Positions 47,113 to 62,000 of a stretch of DNA of 62,000 nt are shown piece by piece (the first letter of the stretch is position 1; each line of letters starts with the position of its first letter). A program made the translations under genes and the position numbers. The DNA is from Gnetum montanum (Eukaryota; Streptophyta; Gnetopsida; Gnetales; Gnetaceae), in NCBI GenBank assembly GCA_015680685.1, contig MNCI01016091.1, positions 16,152-78,151 of the forward strand, in the 5' to 3' direction. The notes beneath the pieces are model-generated. The model had not been told where the DNA came from. It saw only the letters and a program-made list of their open reading frames with translations, and did no database searches.

Positions 47113-50000
47113 ATGTTTAACCCCTAAGCATTGCATTAATTTTCTAAAAGTGACACCTATGAAATGAGTTCCATTATCAGAAATTAGTGAATGTGGCACC
47201 CAAAACCTATTTATAATATTTTGTTGTATAAATTTAGCAATAGTGGATGATGTACAATTAGTAATGGTTGCTGCTTCTGCCCATTTTATGCAATAGTTAA
47301 CTGCTGCTATAATATATGCCTTCCCATTGGATATGGGTGTGATGGAGCCCATGTAGTCAATGCCCCATATGTTGAAAGGTTCCAATGGTTGAATCCACTA
47401 TGGAGGACCTTCCATGCAAGCAATCATCCCCTTGTCTCATTAACAACGTTCACAAGACTTGACGAACTAGTGGGCATCCCTAAAGATTGTAGGCCAATAG
47501 TATCCTGCCATCAGGATTTATATGGTCATGCATCTCCTTGCATAGTGGACTCCGCATGGTCCTTCATGAGCATCCTGGAGAACACACAATTGATCTTCAT
47601 CAGGGACACACCAACAAATCAGGCCATCAACACACACCTTTTAGAGGTGCCTATTGATGTCCATGAAATATTTGACCTAATGAAGAAATTATTGCTTCTT
47701 TTTAAAATCCAAATCTTGTGGCATCTCATGAGTAAGAAGATAGGTGAGGATGCCATTGTATCATATTATCTTTATGGGCATTTGTTTGCTTATTGCTCTT
47801 GTAAAGAGGATTTTTCCTGGAAAATGATCAAAGAGCAGGCTCTCCTCCTCTTTATTATCCCATCTTAAGTAAGAGAGATAATTAGCAACCACATTCTCGT
47901 TCCTTTTTGATCTACCATCGTGAGATCGAATTCTTGCAAGATCACAAGCCACTGTATGACACAAGGGCTCACCATTGGCTTATTCATGAGGAAGCAGATT
48001 ACACTGTGGTTCATATGCACAAATACTTTGTAACCAAGCATATAGTGCCTAAACTTTTCTAGGGCATACACCACTACCATTAATTGTTTCTTCATGGTTG
48101 TGTAATTTAACTGTGCTCTCACAATGCTTCGGCTCGTGCAGTGGATGTAGTATAGATGTTTCTTACCATCCTTCTGTGTGAGCACTATTTTCAAAGCGTA
48201 GTTAGATGCATCCATCATGATGTGGAAAGGTCTGGACCAATCTGGTGCTCGTACAATCAATGGTTCTACAAGTTTTTCTTTTAACTATTGGAATGCATGT
48301 TCACATTCCTTGGTCCATGTGAAAGGTGCATCTTTCTTTGTAAGCTCTACCAGTGGTTTTGCAATCTTAGAGAAATTCTCTAGAGATTGCTAGTAGGAAT
48401 GACCGAACATCTTTAATGGTCTCTAGTTGACGTGTTATTCCTTGGATGACCTTTATTTTTTCTGGGTTTACCTCAATCCCTTCTTGTAAAATTCGATGCC
48501 CTAACACAATGTCTTCTTGGACCATGAGATGGTTCTTTTGCTAGTTGAGCTACAAGTTTGTCTTCACACATCTCTTCAATACTTGCTCCAAGCAATCCAA
48601 GGCTTGCTCAAATGTAGCTCCATAGGTGGAAAATTCATCCATGAAGACTTTAACACCACTACCTATCTGTTGTTGAAAGATACTAAGGACCAAGCATTGA
48701 AATGTTGTAGGGGCATTGCATAGACCAAATGGCATCTTACAATATGTAAAAGTTCCCCGGGGATTCATGAATGTTGTCTTGGCTTGATCTTCTAACACAA
48801 TATGGATTTGGTTATAGCCACTATAACCATCCAAAAAGCTATAATAACAATGCTCGAATATGGTGTCCAATACTTGATCCACAAATGGCAAGGTTAAATG
48901 ATCTTTAAATGTTGTCATATTCAACAACCTAAAATCAATGCAAACCCGCCATTTTCCACCCTTCTTTGGCACAATTACAAGTAGGCTAACCCACTCACTA
49001 TTCATGATTGGATAGATGAACCCTACCTTGAGGAGTTGTTCAATTTCCTCTTTGAAGATCTGCTTCAATTTGGGGTTTCGCTGCCTCTACTGCTACCTTA
49101 TAGGCTTCATAGCTGAGTTAATGTAAATGTGATGTTGGCATATCCTAGGATCAATTCCTATTAGCTTAGGATATGACCAAGTAAAGGTTGTTGGCCATTT
49201 GTTAACTACCTTCAAAAACTTTTCCTTTTGTTCAGGAGCAAGTTTGGCATTAATTATAACCAGTTTAGCATTATTTTAAAATGCGTATTCCACACTGGCT
49301 GGTAAAGTTTTTAGCTCTAAGGGATCTTGCTTAAAGTTATCAAGGATTTCTAACTCACCCCAACAAGTATTATAATCTTCATCAAAGAGCTGGAAATGAA
49401 CTTGTTCAATTTTTTCCATGCTTCAAAATAAGCACATGTTAGGCTCTCAGTTGATTCCATGCATAATGTGTTGCTATCTAAGTTAGCTATCAACCATTGG
49501 GTACATTTTGTTTTTTGGTTGCTACGTACAGACACCTCTGAATATTAATTTCTTGTGCACATTGGTTACATGCTTTAATGTGTGTACTCCTAATTGACCA
49601 AATCTTTTGCACACAATTGCATCGATTATCACTATACATAATGCATGGAATACGCTTCTTCTTGATCTTGCCCAATTCATTTTTATTTTTTTTGGATATT
49701 TCTAGAGATAGGTCCCTTATACCCATACGTGCGTCGACCGTGCTTAACCAAGCTCTTCCCATAATGATGGGGAAGTCACTTTTGCAGTTGTCCATCTTGA
49801 TTACTAGTAAATCAGCAAAATAGGACCACTCACAAATTGTGGTCACAATGTCCTCCACTAATCCCAGAGGGATAGTAATCAACTAATCTGCTAATTCTAA
49901 ATGAATGTTGCTCTTCTTGAGAGATGGTAGGTTCTAGGCCTTGTACATGTCATGGAAGATGAGATTAACTCCAAAACCAGAGTTAATAAGAGCCTTGCAT
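47113..50000 (-). pseudogene. Protease-RT-RNase H-integrase of element B
   Basis: Minus-strand order: protease ('NSGFGVNLIF' with Asn in place of the catalytic Asp; 'FPIIMGRAWLS'), RT (49068 down: 'VSLLVIVPKKGGKWRVCIDF', 'SFLDGYSGYNQI', 'FGLCNAPTTFQ', catalytic box FMDE at 48634-48645), RNase H (48260-47865: 'VHMNHSVICFLMNKP') and integrase (47570-47113: 'WGIDYMGSI', 'LISDNGTHFIG'). The second Asp of the RT box is changed and several stops occur, so the polyprotein is dead. Protease, RT and integrase lie in different frames. Confidence 0.82.
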
Positions 50001-50959
50001 GGCTCATGTCCAACAATCTATAGGTAAATGAGTGCACTTCCTAGGTCAGATCTTCTTGTAGGAAGATTGCTAGCCTTGATCCAGTTAGAAACAACATGAG
50101 TTAGCATCACAGTGTAGATCCTAGGTGGCACTTGGTTTGAAGGGCACTCAAAGGTGTTTGATGTAGAGGATGAGGGATTTGAAGATGCAAGACAATCAAC
50201 CGAACTAGATTGTGAGGGTTGAAAAGGACTGCTTGGTCAGAAGAAAGGTCTCTTTCTTGATCAATTATGTAGGCCACTTGGCTGGAAAGCCAGTTGTGAA
50301 TGTACATTCCTCATAGCATTTCGTTGTTATGATTATGGAGGAATCTCACCCTGCATGGATGGAGCAGGAGGTAACTAGGTTGAAGGCGGAGGTGCATGTG
50401 CAGATGGATGTGAAGGATGATATGGATATGGTTTTTTCCCTTAGGCAAATGGTGATTGTGTTCAGTGATACTCTGGAGGGTAATAGTGATGCTAAAATGA
50501 TGTATGACTTACAGAACTTTTAGGGGAGATGGGTTGCTAAACATAATACCCGTATGGATCTAGTTGCCTATAAGGGTACTATTGCCTTGGCAATGGCATT
50601 CCCCATGATTATGGTTAGTACCACTATTGGTATTATTCATAAGGTTTTGAAGGAGTTCCACTTAGGTGGTAAGCTTGTTGTTGTTGGTGGAATTGCCTTG
50701 GATTACCTTGAGGATAAGGCAATCATATAGGTGCTTGCCTACGTGCTAGTTGAGGATTCAAAGCATACACCCCAGACTCTTATAAGTGTGACACCATAGG
50801 GCAACATCCCTTTGGATGTTCGTATTAACAAATGTCACAATTAGTTTCATCATCAAAGTTGATTTCGACAACTTCCTCTATGGCAAAAGCTTTGTCCTTA
50901 CCTCTTTGGTAGGCACATTTAGCTTCTTTTCACCTCTTGTAATTATGATCACTATTTTG

Positions 50960-52570
50960 CTCTTTAGATTCTTCAATGATCTTCATAGTAGTTTGAAACT
51001 TTTCATCCAAAGAGTCCCATAATTTATCAACCTTTGCTAAAATATTAGAAATAGATTTTTGGATGGGCAAGGTTGTCCTGTTCACCACTTCATCAAGCCA
51101 TGACTCCTTCTCATCACAAAATTGAACCTCCCGTTTCTTGATGATGGAAGGGTCCCTATTATACTCTTCTACACTTTTCCTTTTTCATAGCTCACCTTCT
51201 TCTTTTGCTACATACTCAATTATCCTTTGGATCTAATGAGCTCTTAATTCAGACAATCTCCCTTGGGCATACACCCTAAGGGTTCTTCTAGTTTCTACTT
51301 TAAGCCCATCTATGATGTGGCAAAGTTGTTTCCTCTAAGAATAACCATGGCTAGGGCATCGATGTAAGAGTGAATAACATCTACCCATGGCAGCATCCAA
51401 GGATTCATGTGTTTCTTGTTTCCAACCTCGGATTTGCCTTCTCAAATTAGACACTCTAGAGTATGTCTGATATTTTTCATTAAATAACTCTAACATGGTA
51501 CTTCATCTGTGGATGGATTCCAGCTCCAAAGACTCATACTAGCTTTCAGCTTCTTTGATGAGTGTCCCAAAAAAAGCTTGAGTTTCTACTATTCATTCTT
51601 TATGTTTTGTAAGGCACAGGCATCATGAAAAGCTTGTAAATGTGTTTGTGGATCAAAGTTGTATCCCCCCTCAAATATTGGGATGTTGTTCATGTCTAGG
51701 CACTTGATCTAACTATCTTTCACATGCCTAAATGGAATTTTAACTGCCTTTGCAATGTTGAGCATACTTCAAGTCGCTAATAGAGGTTCATCATCATCAC
51801 TGCATCGATGATGCCGATAATGGTTTAAGCCACCCCTTTGGTCTTAGTGGCCTTCATAGTCATTATTATCTCGCTGATCACCTTCATCATGATTATTTCA
51901 ACAATGGCTTCTATGAGAACCGTCAAATGAAGAGGAATGTTCAAAATCGAATGAAGAGGATGAAGAGGAAGGTGGACTGTCACTACCACCGCAGTGTTTG
52001 CCACCACTCTTTTGCTTATTATGATCACCATCCTTAGATCTCTTGCTATTGTGATACTTATCCAAGTCCCTACCTTGGGTGCCACTTCTTCTTAAACCTA
52101 GTTTATGAATAGTGGATCGCAAGTTCAAGTTCACATCCTCATCATCAGTATTAAGGGGTGGAGAATCTTCATGTTGGGAACCTTCAAAGGGAGGATCCTC
52201 ATTATCATCTTGATCTAGTAGGAACAAGGAATTGGTGAAATGTTTCCCCTTTGTAGCCTCATGGAGTTTCTCCTGATGTTGATCTTGTTTGCATTGTGTT
52301 TCAGTGGGACAATAGTTTCAAGTGTCATATCCATCCATAACATATTCTTCGTGAAGGTCTGCTATGCCCAACTTCTTAAGGGTATCTCGGGCATAGATCG
52401 ATTGAGGGGCAAGATAATGTTGCCCTCCATATCACACCATCGCAACTGCTCCTCCTAATGTAAGATGAAGGTGAAGTTTGGCACAAACTCATCTGGATGA
52501 GTATATACCACTTTGCACTCTTATGGGACCGATGGTTTGACATCTTCGTGCTTATGAGAAGAAGACGACA
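50960..52570 (-). pseudogene. Gag of element B
   Basis: On the minus strand it starts MSSSSHKHED at 52570, with the signature 'DEFVPNFTFILH' (about 52500). A charged/Ser-rich linker (52227-51900) and the gag core (about 51700-51300) follow, then a CCHC-poor tail. Several stops and frameshifts occur. It matches the gags of elements A and I in order and composition. Confidence 0.65.
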
Positions 52571-52706
52571 TTTTGCAAAACAAAATAAAATTATCAGTGT
52601 GCTTTTATAATTTTATGTATAATGGGAATGATATTGACCTTGAGGTTCATACAACGATATTAATGGTATTCACCTAAACCTAAATAGCACACGTTTCAAC
52701 AAACAA

Positions 52707-52726
52707 TGTTCCTAGCAATGATGCCA
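52707..52726 (-). other. Primer-binding site of element B (tRNA-Asp type)
   Basis: TGGCATCATTGCTAGGAACA on the minus strand follows the 5' LTR after one base. It is a decayed form of the tRNA-Asp complement. Confidence 0.6.
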
Positions 52727-52727
52727 A

Positions 52728-53508
52728 TGATGAGCAGTGATGTACCCCTACATCCAACCATACAAATCACAAAGCGTTCATGTGCAATCCAGTTGAATTC
52801 TATGGACTTTATCGTTTTCGATGCACTAGTCCTCTAGGAAGTGAATCTTGCCTTAAGGTCAATTGTTGTCTTCCCAATTACACTTGAAATGTACAATGGT
52901 ATGGTTAAGTGTAATTGAGGCATCTAATTTTTATCATTTTGTATTTTTATGGTTTAGTGTTTGAATGAAGATAAAAGTAATTGGCTTAACTAATTAACTA
53001 GCAGTTAACTAATCCTAACATAAGCATCCAGTCCCACTTTCCGTACATGTCCTGAACCCACGTATCCATTGTTGGGTGACCAAGTGCTATACTACTAGGC
53101 ATACCAAGCAATAACACTACTGGGATTACCAAGCGAATACGTGTTATGCTTGAAGCGGTCGTACTTATGTGTGTAATTTATCTTACTTAATTGCCTCATT
53201 AACTTAATTACTGCAAATAGTTAATAAATAATTGCAACATTAAATAAATCATTGAAAGCATTGAATGCATAAATGAAAATAGCTAATCTATCCAAGGTGC
53301 TGCAAGGTTTATCACAAAGCTCATCTTTATTGCTATGCACACTGTCGTGCTCAGGTACAACAAGGGAAAAATTCTAACTTTCAAATGGAAAAACTGCAAG
53401 AGCTTCGCTACAACTACAATCTCTTATACCATAAATGTGGCTAATAGGCGCATATTTATGGCCAAAAAACAACACTGTCGATGCAGCCAATCGAACTGTG
53501 ACTCATCA
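52728..53508 (-). repeat. 5' LTR of element B (781 bp)
   Basis: On the minus strand it begins TGATGAGTCA and ends CTGCTCATCA. A degenerate TATA ('cataaatatg') lies near 53452. It is similar to the relic at 7460-8181. Confidence 0.8.
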
Positions 53509-54640
53509 ATATGCAATATATGGATAAACCGTCACAAAGAAATGTATAAAACATTTTAAAGTTGCAAGGAATCTATATTGTCAATACTTGGCAATCAAGT
53601 TGTTGTTGTCATAGTTACAGGTTTGATTTGCAGTTTCCATCCTAATAATGGTAGATATTGATATTGAGTTTGTATTATCACATCTGTAGTTTAATTACCC
53701 AATCAAAATTTACACAATTAACATACATGTGGATCCTATAAGAAAATTTCCATTACTTTGTCCTTAAATGATACAAGGATGTCAACATCATGATTACCAA
53801 AAGGACCTAAGAGGAGGCCGTTGGACCACTATAACTAAGATATCAACAATGTAAGAATCAATGAAATTTTGAAACGTTTAATGTAATAGATGAATATTGA
53901 TCAACCTATCAAGGTCATAATTACGAGATTGATGTACACTCCCCATCCTTATATCAATATTTGATTTATAATATCATATGAATCCTTCATGATTAACTAA
54001 CATACTGGACCACCATAGACTTGATGAATTAATGCTCAAGATGGTAATCATCCTAAAGCTGTGGGGTGTTGCAAAACATCAATGTCTAATGTGGAAAACC
54101 TCATTCCATCCTGATTCCATTATGTGGCTCCCTAATTCCAACCAACTCTGGGGCCACAATGAGGTGGTGGGGAACGAAAAGCCTTCCATAGAGCCTGCAT
54201 ACTCCACATGCAATAACAATAATTGGCATTGGAATTAGGATTGAGACAAGAAGACAAGTGAAATCTTGCCAGCACCTAGAGACAAAACACATGAAAAGAT
54301 GAGGGCAATGGAATGGCGACCTCTCTAGAGCATACATCACGTGAGCCCGCGATTATTTGTCACGGCTGCCACAAGCGTCCACTTCGTCCCTACATTACCC
54401 ATACTTGGTAGGTTGAAAAAAATTAAAGCAGAACCATCGGGAGAGAAAGAATGTTATCTATTGGTCAAAAAAAATTAAACCAAAAAACAAACAAAAGGAC
54501 CACCGCCTTGTGAAAAAATTTCCACGGGTTTAATCGTCGTCGGGATGTTAAAAAAGTGCAGGAAAATGAGTCGACAACAGGGATCGGGATTACTCAATTA
54601 TTAGCTTCCTCCACAGAGATTCTACGCGATTCCTCTCCTG
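53509..54640. other. AT-rich intergenic DNA before the synthase gene
   Basis: No gene or family-level repeat was recognised. Composition becomes GC-rich near 54600, where the synthase promoter begins. Confidence 0.5.
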
Positions 54641-54664
54641 ACAAAGCGCCGCGTGGCACAGTAG

Positions 54665-54790
54665 CCAATGGATGAGGCACCGCCACGTGGCAAAGCAATG
54701 GGCTGCGGCGTGACTAGGCGTGGGTTCGAACCCAGGGTTTGGGATCCCAACCCTGGGCCCCCGTCTGACCCCGCTTCGGGACTATAAATA
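54665..54790 (+). promoter_or_regulatory. Promoter of the inositol phosphate synthase gene
   Basis: A CCAAT box (54665-54669), a perfect G-box CACGTG in 'gccacgtggc' (54684-54689) and a TATA box TATAAATA (54783-54790) lie in order, about 300 bp before the start codon. Another ACGT-like element 'ccgcgtggc' is at 54648. A pyrimidine tract (about 54863-54881) lies in the leader. G-boxes of this form are bound by bZIP/bHLH factors, which fits the stress and light control known for this gene family. The functional role here is inferred. Confidence 0.7.
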
Positions 54791-55094
54791 AACCCCCGCA
54801 CCGCCTCATGTTTCCAGCAGAGCAAGAGGTCGCCAGTTCGAAGTCGGCGAAGCGGAAGGTTCCTCCCCTCCCCCCCCCTTTGGCCACTCTTTCGTGTCCG
54901 TTTCTGCAGGTCACAGCTTGGCTTTCTCCCGTTCCGCTTCCGGTGCGTGGCTTCCGCATCTTAAATTGTTCGTGAGGCTGTTTGTTTTGATCCGCGTTCT
55001 GGAACCCCGTTTTAGGAGCGATTCTTACGCAGTTTGGCCTCTTGTTTTTGTAGATTGTTGCATTTCGTGTTGGGAGTTTTCTTTCTGAGCCAAG

Positions 55095-58640
<3,546 letters not shown>

Positions 58641-59454
58641 AGTCCTAATGCAATTCTGGAAGGAACCCGGTTTCTGTTTTTTTTAAGCACACTCTTGGAA
58701 ATCATTTGCAATTTGGAAACTGGATTACTTCCTGTCTCCTTTCCCGTCTTCTCTCTGTAGCCGTATATACAGACATCTTCATCCGGTAACCTGAATTTTA
58801 ATGCTGTCGCTTGCACCTGTCGCTCACCTACAATTATGTGAGCTACGGCGGACATTGATTGATGTATTAAGGGTACAATGTATGCCAGGTCGTCTATGTA
58901 ATTGATGGAATATTTTTAAACTGGACTTTCGGAGCTTCTGGTCATTTTAACGACATGGCGCTATAATGAATGGAATATTTTGGAACTTTGCTCCACCCTG
59001 GATGGGTGTATTTAAATAAATTCGACTCACCGTAGTTAAATATAAAAGTGCCGTAACAAAAGTCCACCTCTTTTTACATCTTTCGATCTCTTAACGAGTT
59101 TGTAACAAATATCAGGCGCTTGGGGAGAAACGATTCGCTTTCCGCTCTCGAAGCTGTGGGGATGGTCGTTAAAAAGAGTACGATCTTCTAAAAGTCAATT
59201 GCCTTTTAGCACTATCAATGGCCTCCTTCATTCACTGGATATCTCGAGCAACTTTTTTTATCGGTTTGGGTTGGTTTGGCTCTTGTCAAACATAATCTGT
59301 GGTTTCTTTTTCTTTTTATTGTTTGTTTTCACTCTTATACAAGAGAAGATAAATCTTTCAATGTCAAACAAACTTACAAAGTAAAAGATTCAAGATTTTT
59401 TCCTTTAAGGGATTGGTTTCCTGTTTGGGTGAGCTGTTGGGTGAATAACTTTCA
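58641..59454 (+). other. 3' untranslated and downstream region of the synthase
   Basis: No gene was recognised. The 3' UTR presumably extends to the poly(A) signal near 59015. Confidence 0.5.
59015..59020 (+). terminator. Candidate poly(A) signal of the synthase gene
   Basis: AATAAA in 'tttaaataaattcg', about 375 bp after the stop codon. It is the first canonical hexamer in an AT-rich context. Confidence 0.45.
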
Positions 59455-60660
59455 ATGAGAAAGTAAGTGTTTGTTTGGTTAACTGATTCTTGTGGAGAAT
59501 GCAAGTGTTTGTTGGTTAAGTGAAGTGTTTGTTTGGTTAAGTGATTTTGCCTATTTGGGTGATTTGTGAAGTGTTTGTTTGGTTAAGCGATTTTGCCTTT
59601 TGGGTGAGCTATTTGGTGAATAACTTTCAATGAGAAAGTAAGTGTTTGTTTGGTTAAGTGATTCTGTTTGTGGGGAATGCATGGGCCAAGGATTGAGTGG
59701 TAGACCTCACCTCATGTTACGTAGAGAACCACAACACCAACACCTAGTTGGGTAAGGGGCACATCAAGTGTTTGTTTGCTTATGTGCTTTTGTTTGTTGG
59801 GAATGGATGGATGTTATGTCTTGGATTTAAGATGTTGGATCTTTTTTGTGGGGGGTGGGGAATGGATGGATGTTATGTCTTGGATGTAAGATGTTAGATC
59901 TTTTAGTAGGGGGATGTTTTGCTTTGGATGAAAGTAAGAACCTAATGTTGGTTGATTAGGTGGTTGATGATGTTAAAGTGTTTGTTTGGTTAAGTGATTT
60001 TGTTGGTTGAGTAAGGGGTTGATGATGTTAAAGCAAGTGTTTATTTGGTTAAGTGATTGTGTTGGTGGTGAATCAATGGATGTTGGATGTTAGATCTTGA
60101 AGTAAGGGGTTCCACCTTAGATGAAAGTAAGGACCTGATGTTGGTTGATTAGGTAATTGATGATGTTAAAGTAAGTGTTTATTTAGTTAAGTGATTTTGT
60201 TGGTGGTGAATCAATAGATGTTATTTGTTGGATGTTGGTTGATTAGGTAGTTGATGATGTTAGAGTAAGTATTTGTTTGGTTAAGTGATTCTATTGGTGG
60301 TGAATCATTGGATGTTGGATGTTACATCTCGAAGTAAGGGATCGTTCCACCTTGGACAAAAGTAAGGACCTAATGTTAAAGTAAGGATTTGTTTGGTTGA
60401 TTGATGTTAAGGTAAGGATCTATAGATTTGTTTGGTTGATTGCTTGGTTGATGTTAAAATAAGGATCTCTTTAGTTGATTGGTTGTTTGATGATTTTCAA
60501 GTAAGGATTTGTTTGGTTGATTGGTTAGTTGATGGGTTGAGTAATTTTGTTAATGGTGAATTGTGATGGATGTTTGGTTGATGATGTTAAAGTAAGGATT
60601 TGTTTGGTTGATTGGTTGGTTGATTTTGCTAATGGTGAATTGTGATGGATGTTTGGATGA
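59455..60660 (+). repeat. TG-rich degenerate minisatellite
   Basis: Dozens of copies of 'gtgtttgtttggttaagtga' and related 'ggttgattggttggttga' words are arranged in higher-order blocks of roughly 100-130 bp that also contain 'gtggtgaatcaatggatgtt', 'gatgttagatct' and 'aaagtaaggacctaatgttg'. The strand is very poor in C. No gene is present. Confidence 0.85.
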
Positions 60661-62000
60661 TAAAGCAACAAATTCACAAATTCTACAAGTTTATCACAAA
60701 TTCTACAGGTTTATACCTTTGGGTATGAATTTTAGAAAGAAGCAGTGGATGTGCTTAAAGAATCGCCCACCAAATCTAGCGACATTACATGTCATTCCAA
60801 TTAAATTTGCTAGAGAAATATCATATCCCTACAATTGATAGTATAGATTAACAATGTAAGATTAATTGAGCTCATTAAGATAGTTGGTAATATTTATATA
60901 ATAACTTAGATCAAGGATTCTCTCCCTACCATTAAGATACTTTCATTAGCATCATTCAAAACATCTATATCTACTTAATTGAGCTATGTTCTCATTAGCT
61001 TGATTAGATACAGTAATCATTTTTAATTAATCCACTAAAGTTTGTTAAGTTCTTAAGTTAGATTGAAATTATCCATTTCTTAGAGAATTAATGAAACTGA
61101 AATTAAAATTTGATTACTTCTTCTCTAGATCTATTGGATAGTACAAATATATATGCTATAAGTTTTGAAAACATTGATAAGAAAATTACTAAGTGTTTTT
61201 AGTAACATTTGGAAAAAATCAATGAAATTTGCAAATATAATATCCCATATATGTGTAATGTGTAATATCTCATATACATGTAAAGTGCTTCACTGCAAGA
61301 CATTTCAGGAAAAAGCGGTATTCATTATTAATGTTATGTGTATTGTGCAATTTGCATGTTCATTCTTTAGGATGAATTTTTTACCATCTACTTATTTCAG
61401 TTCTCAAATAATGAGATCTCATTTGAACTTTGTTAATTGTGCATCGGAATTGAAGAGAAATAGCAGTAAATAAATAGTTTGCATTTGAATTGAGGCCTCA
61501 TCTAATACTATTTAAGTATAATGAAATGAAGTTTTATTACATCTGAAGACCCATAGGATCTATTAGATAGATATTACATTTTCATGAAAAATAAGGATAT
61601 ACTCTACAAATTGACCAAGCACCCATGGGAACATCAAAAACAAATCATACAAGCTTTTTGATGCAACATTATAATGTTGTCTTACATGTGTAGTCATAGC
61701 CCAAGAAAGAAACACATGTCACTCATCTTCAAGGGCTCTTGATCTACACAACCTAAAAATACTATCTTCTCTAGGAAATTAAATCCATCTTTCACTTTCA
61801 TTTCTAAGATGATGAAAACTTAAGCAAAGTTTGTTGATAGCATTGGGATACTTGATTGGAATAGTATTTGAGAAATAGTGAGCTTCTACATCTAGTTTAT
61901 TAGATTGAATGTGGTGTAAATATAATTGTCTCTTGCCTTCCATATTAGATAATATCTATGTTAAAACATTCTATTTGACTAGTTGGCGAATATGCTTAGG
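60661..62000. other. AT-rich intergenic DNA with dispersed repeat copies
   Basis: A short direct repeat ('cacaaattctaca.gttta') lies at 60671-60712. The dispersed repeat shared with 7252-7390 lies at 61086-61210, and a fragment of it near 61530-61575. No gene was recognised. Confidence 0.5.
61086..61210 (+). repeat. Dispersed repeat, right copy
   Basis: It matches 7252-7390 in order: 'gaaactgaaatt', 'agatctattggatagt' and 'gctataagttttgaaaacat'. The two copies lie about 54 kb apart, on either side of the retrotransposon stack. Confidence 0.6.

Larger units (their letters stand above)
47113..53508 (-). mobile_element. Element B: Athila-like Ty3/gypsy element, truncated in integrase
   Basis: On the minus strand: 5' LTR (53508 to 52728), primer site, gag, protease, RT, RNase H, and integrase up to 'FRKLMQCLGVK', where element A interrupts it. 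It is similar throughout to element I. The remainder of integrase and the 3' LTR are not found next to the other end of the nested stack, so they were lost or lie elsewhere. Confidence 0.85.

Overview
This is nuclear DNA of a seed plant. The very large blocks of nested, decayed Ty3/gypsy elements between two compact, intact, spliced genes suggest a gymnosperm such as a conifer, but no species-level evidence was read. Two real host genes are present. One is an FCS-like zinc finger (FLZ) protein gene at 2837-4606 (two exons, 155 codons). The other is a complete ten-exon myo-inositol-1-phosphate synthase gene at 55095-58640 (510 codons, full family length). Both are on the + strand, both lie in short GC-rich islands, and about 50 kb of mostly transposon-derived DNA separates them.

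Left flank (1-19100): partial LTRs (1-704, 705-1091), three tRNA-derived SINE candidates (about 1383, 6640 and 7027), a minus-strand LTR relic (about 7460-8181), and a decayed minus-strand gene relic of plant-transposon-protein type (about 8900-15298). That relic is split by a complete but non-autonomous LTR element of copia type (11348-14959) with 1.1-kb LTRs, an initiator-Met primer site, a polypurine tract and a near-perfect target duplication.

Centre (17085-53508): a stack of nested Ty3/gypsy elements. The oldest layer is element B (minus strand, LTR 52728-53508, gag, protease, RT, RNase H, integrase down to 47113). Element A (minus strand, LTR 46244-47112 plus gag) interrupts B's integrase. 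A Tat-type element O (plus strand, gag, protease, RT, RNase H, second RNase H, integrase, 3' LTR ending at 44519) interrupts A's gag. A full-length Athila-like element I (19102-30567, target duplication ACAAC, tRNA-Asp-type primer site) sits inside O's gag. A 1.6-kb solo LTR (25083-26670, target duplication GTGTG) sits inside I's pol and belongs to an LTR family resembling O's own. All coding regions in the stack carry stops and frameshifts.

The least ordinary features are three. (1) A multi-exon gene relic on the opposite strand (about 32421-36989) lies between O's protease and reverse transcriptase and has its own TATA box. (2) The U3 of the Athila-like LTRs is very short and consists almost entirely of palindromes; the two LTRs of element I differ in length through one extra palindrome unit. 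(3) A similar but different palindrome array occurs in the U3 of the Tat-type LTRs.

Right flank (58641-62000): the synthase 3' end with a candidate poly(A) signal, a 1.2-kb TG-rich degenerate minisatellite, then AT-rich DNA with dispersed-repeat copies shared with the left flank.
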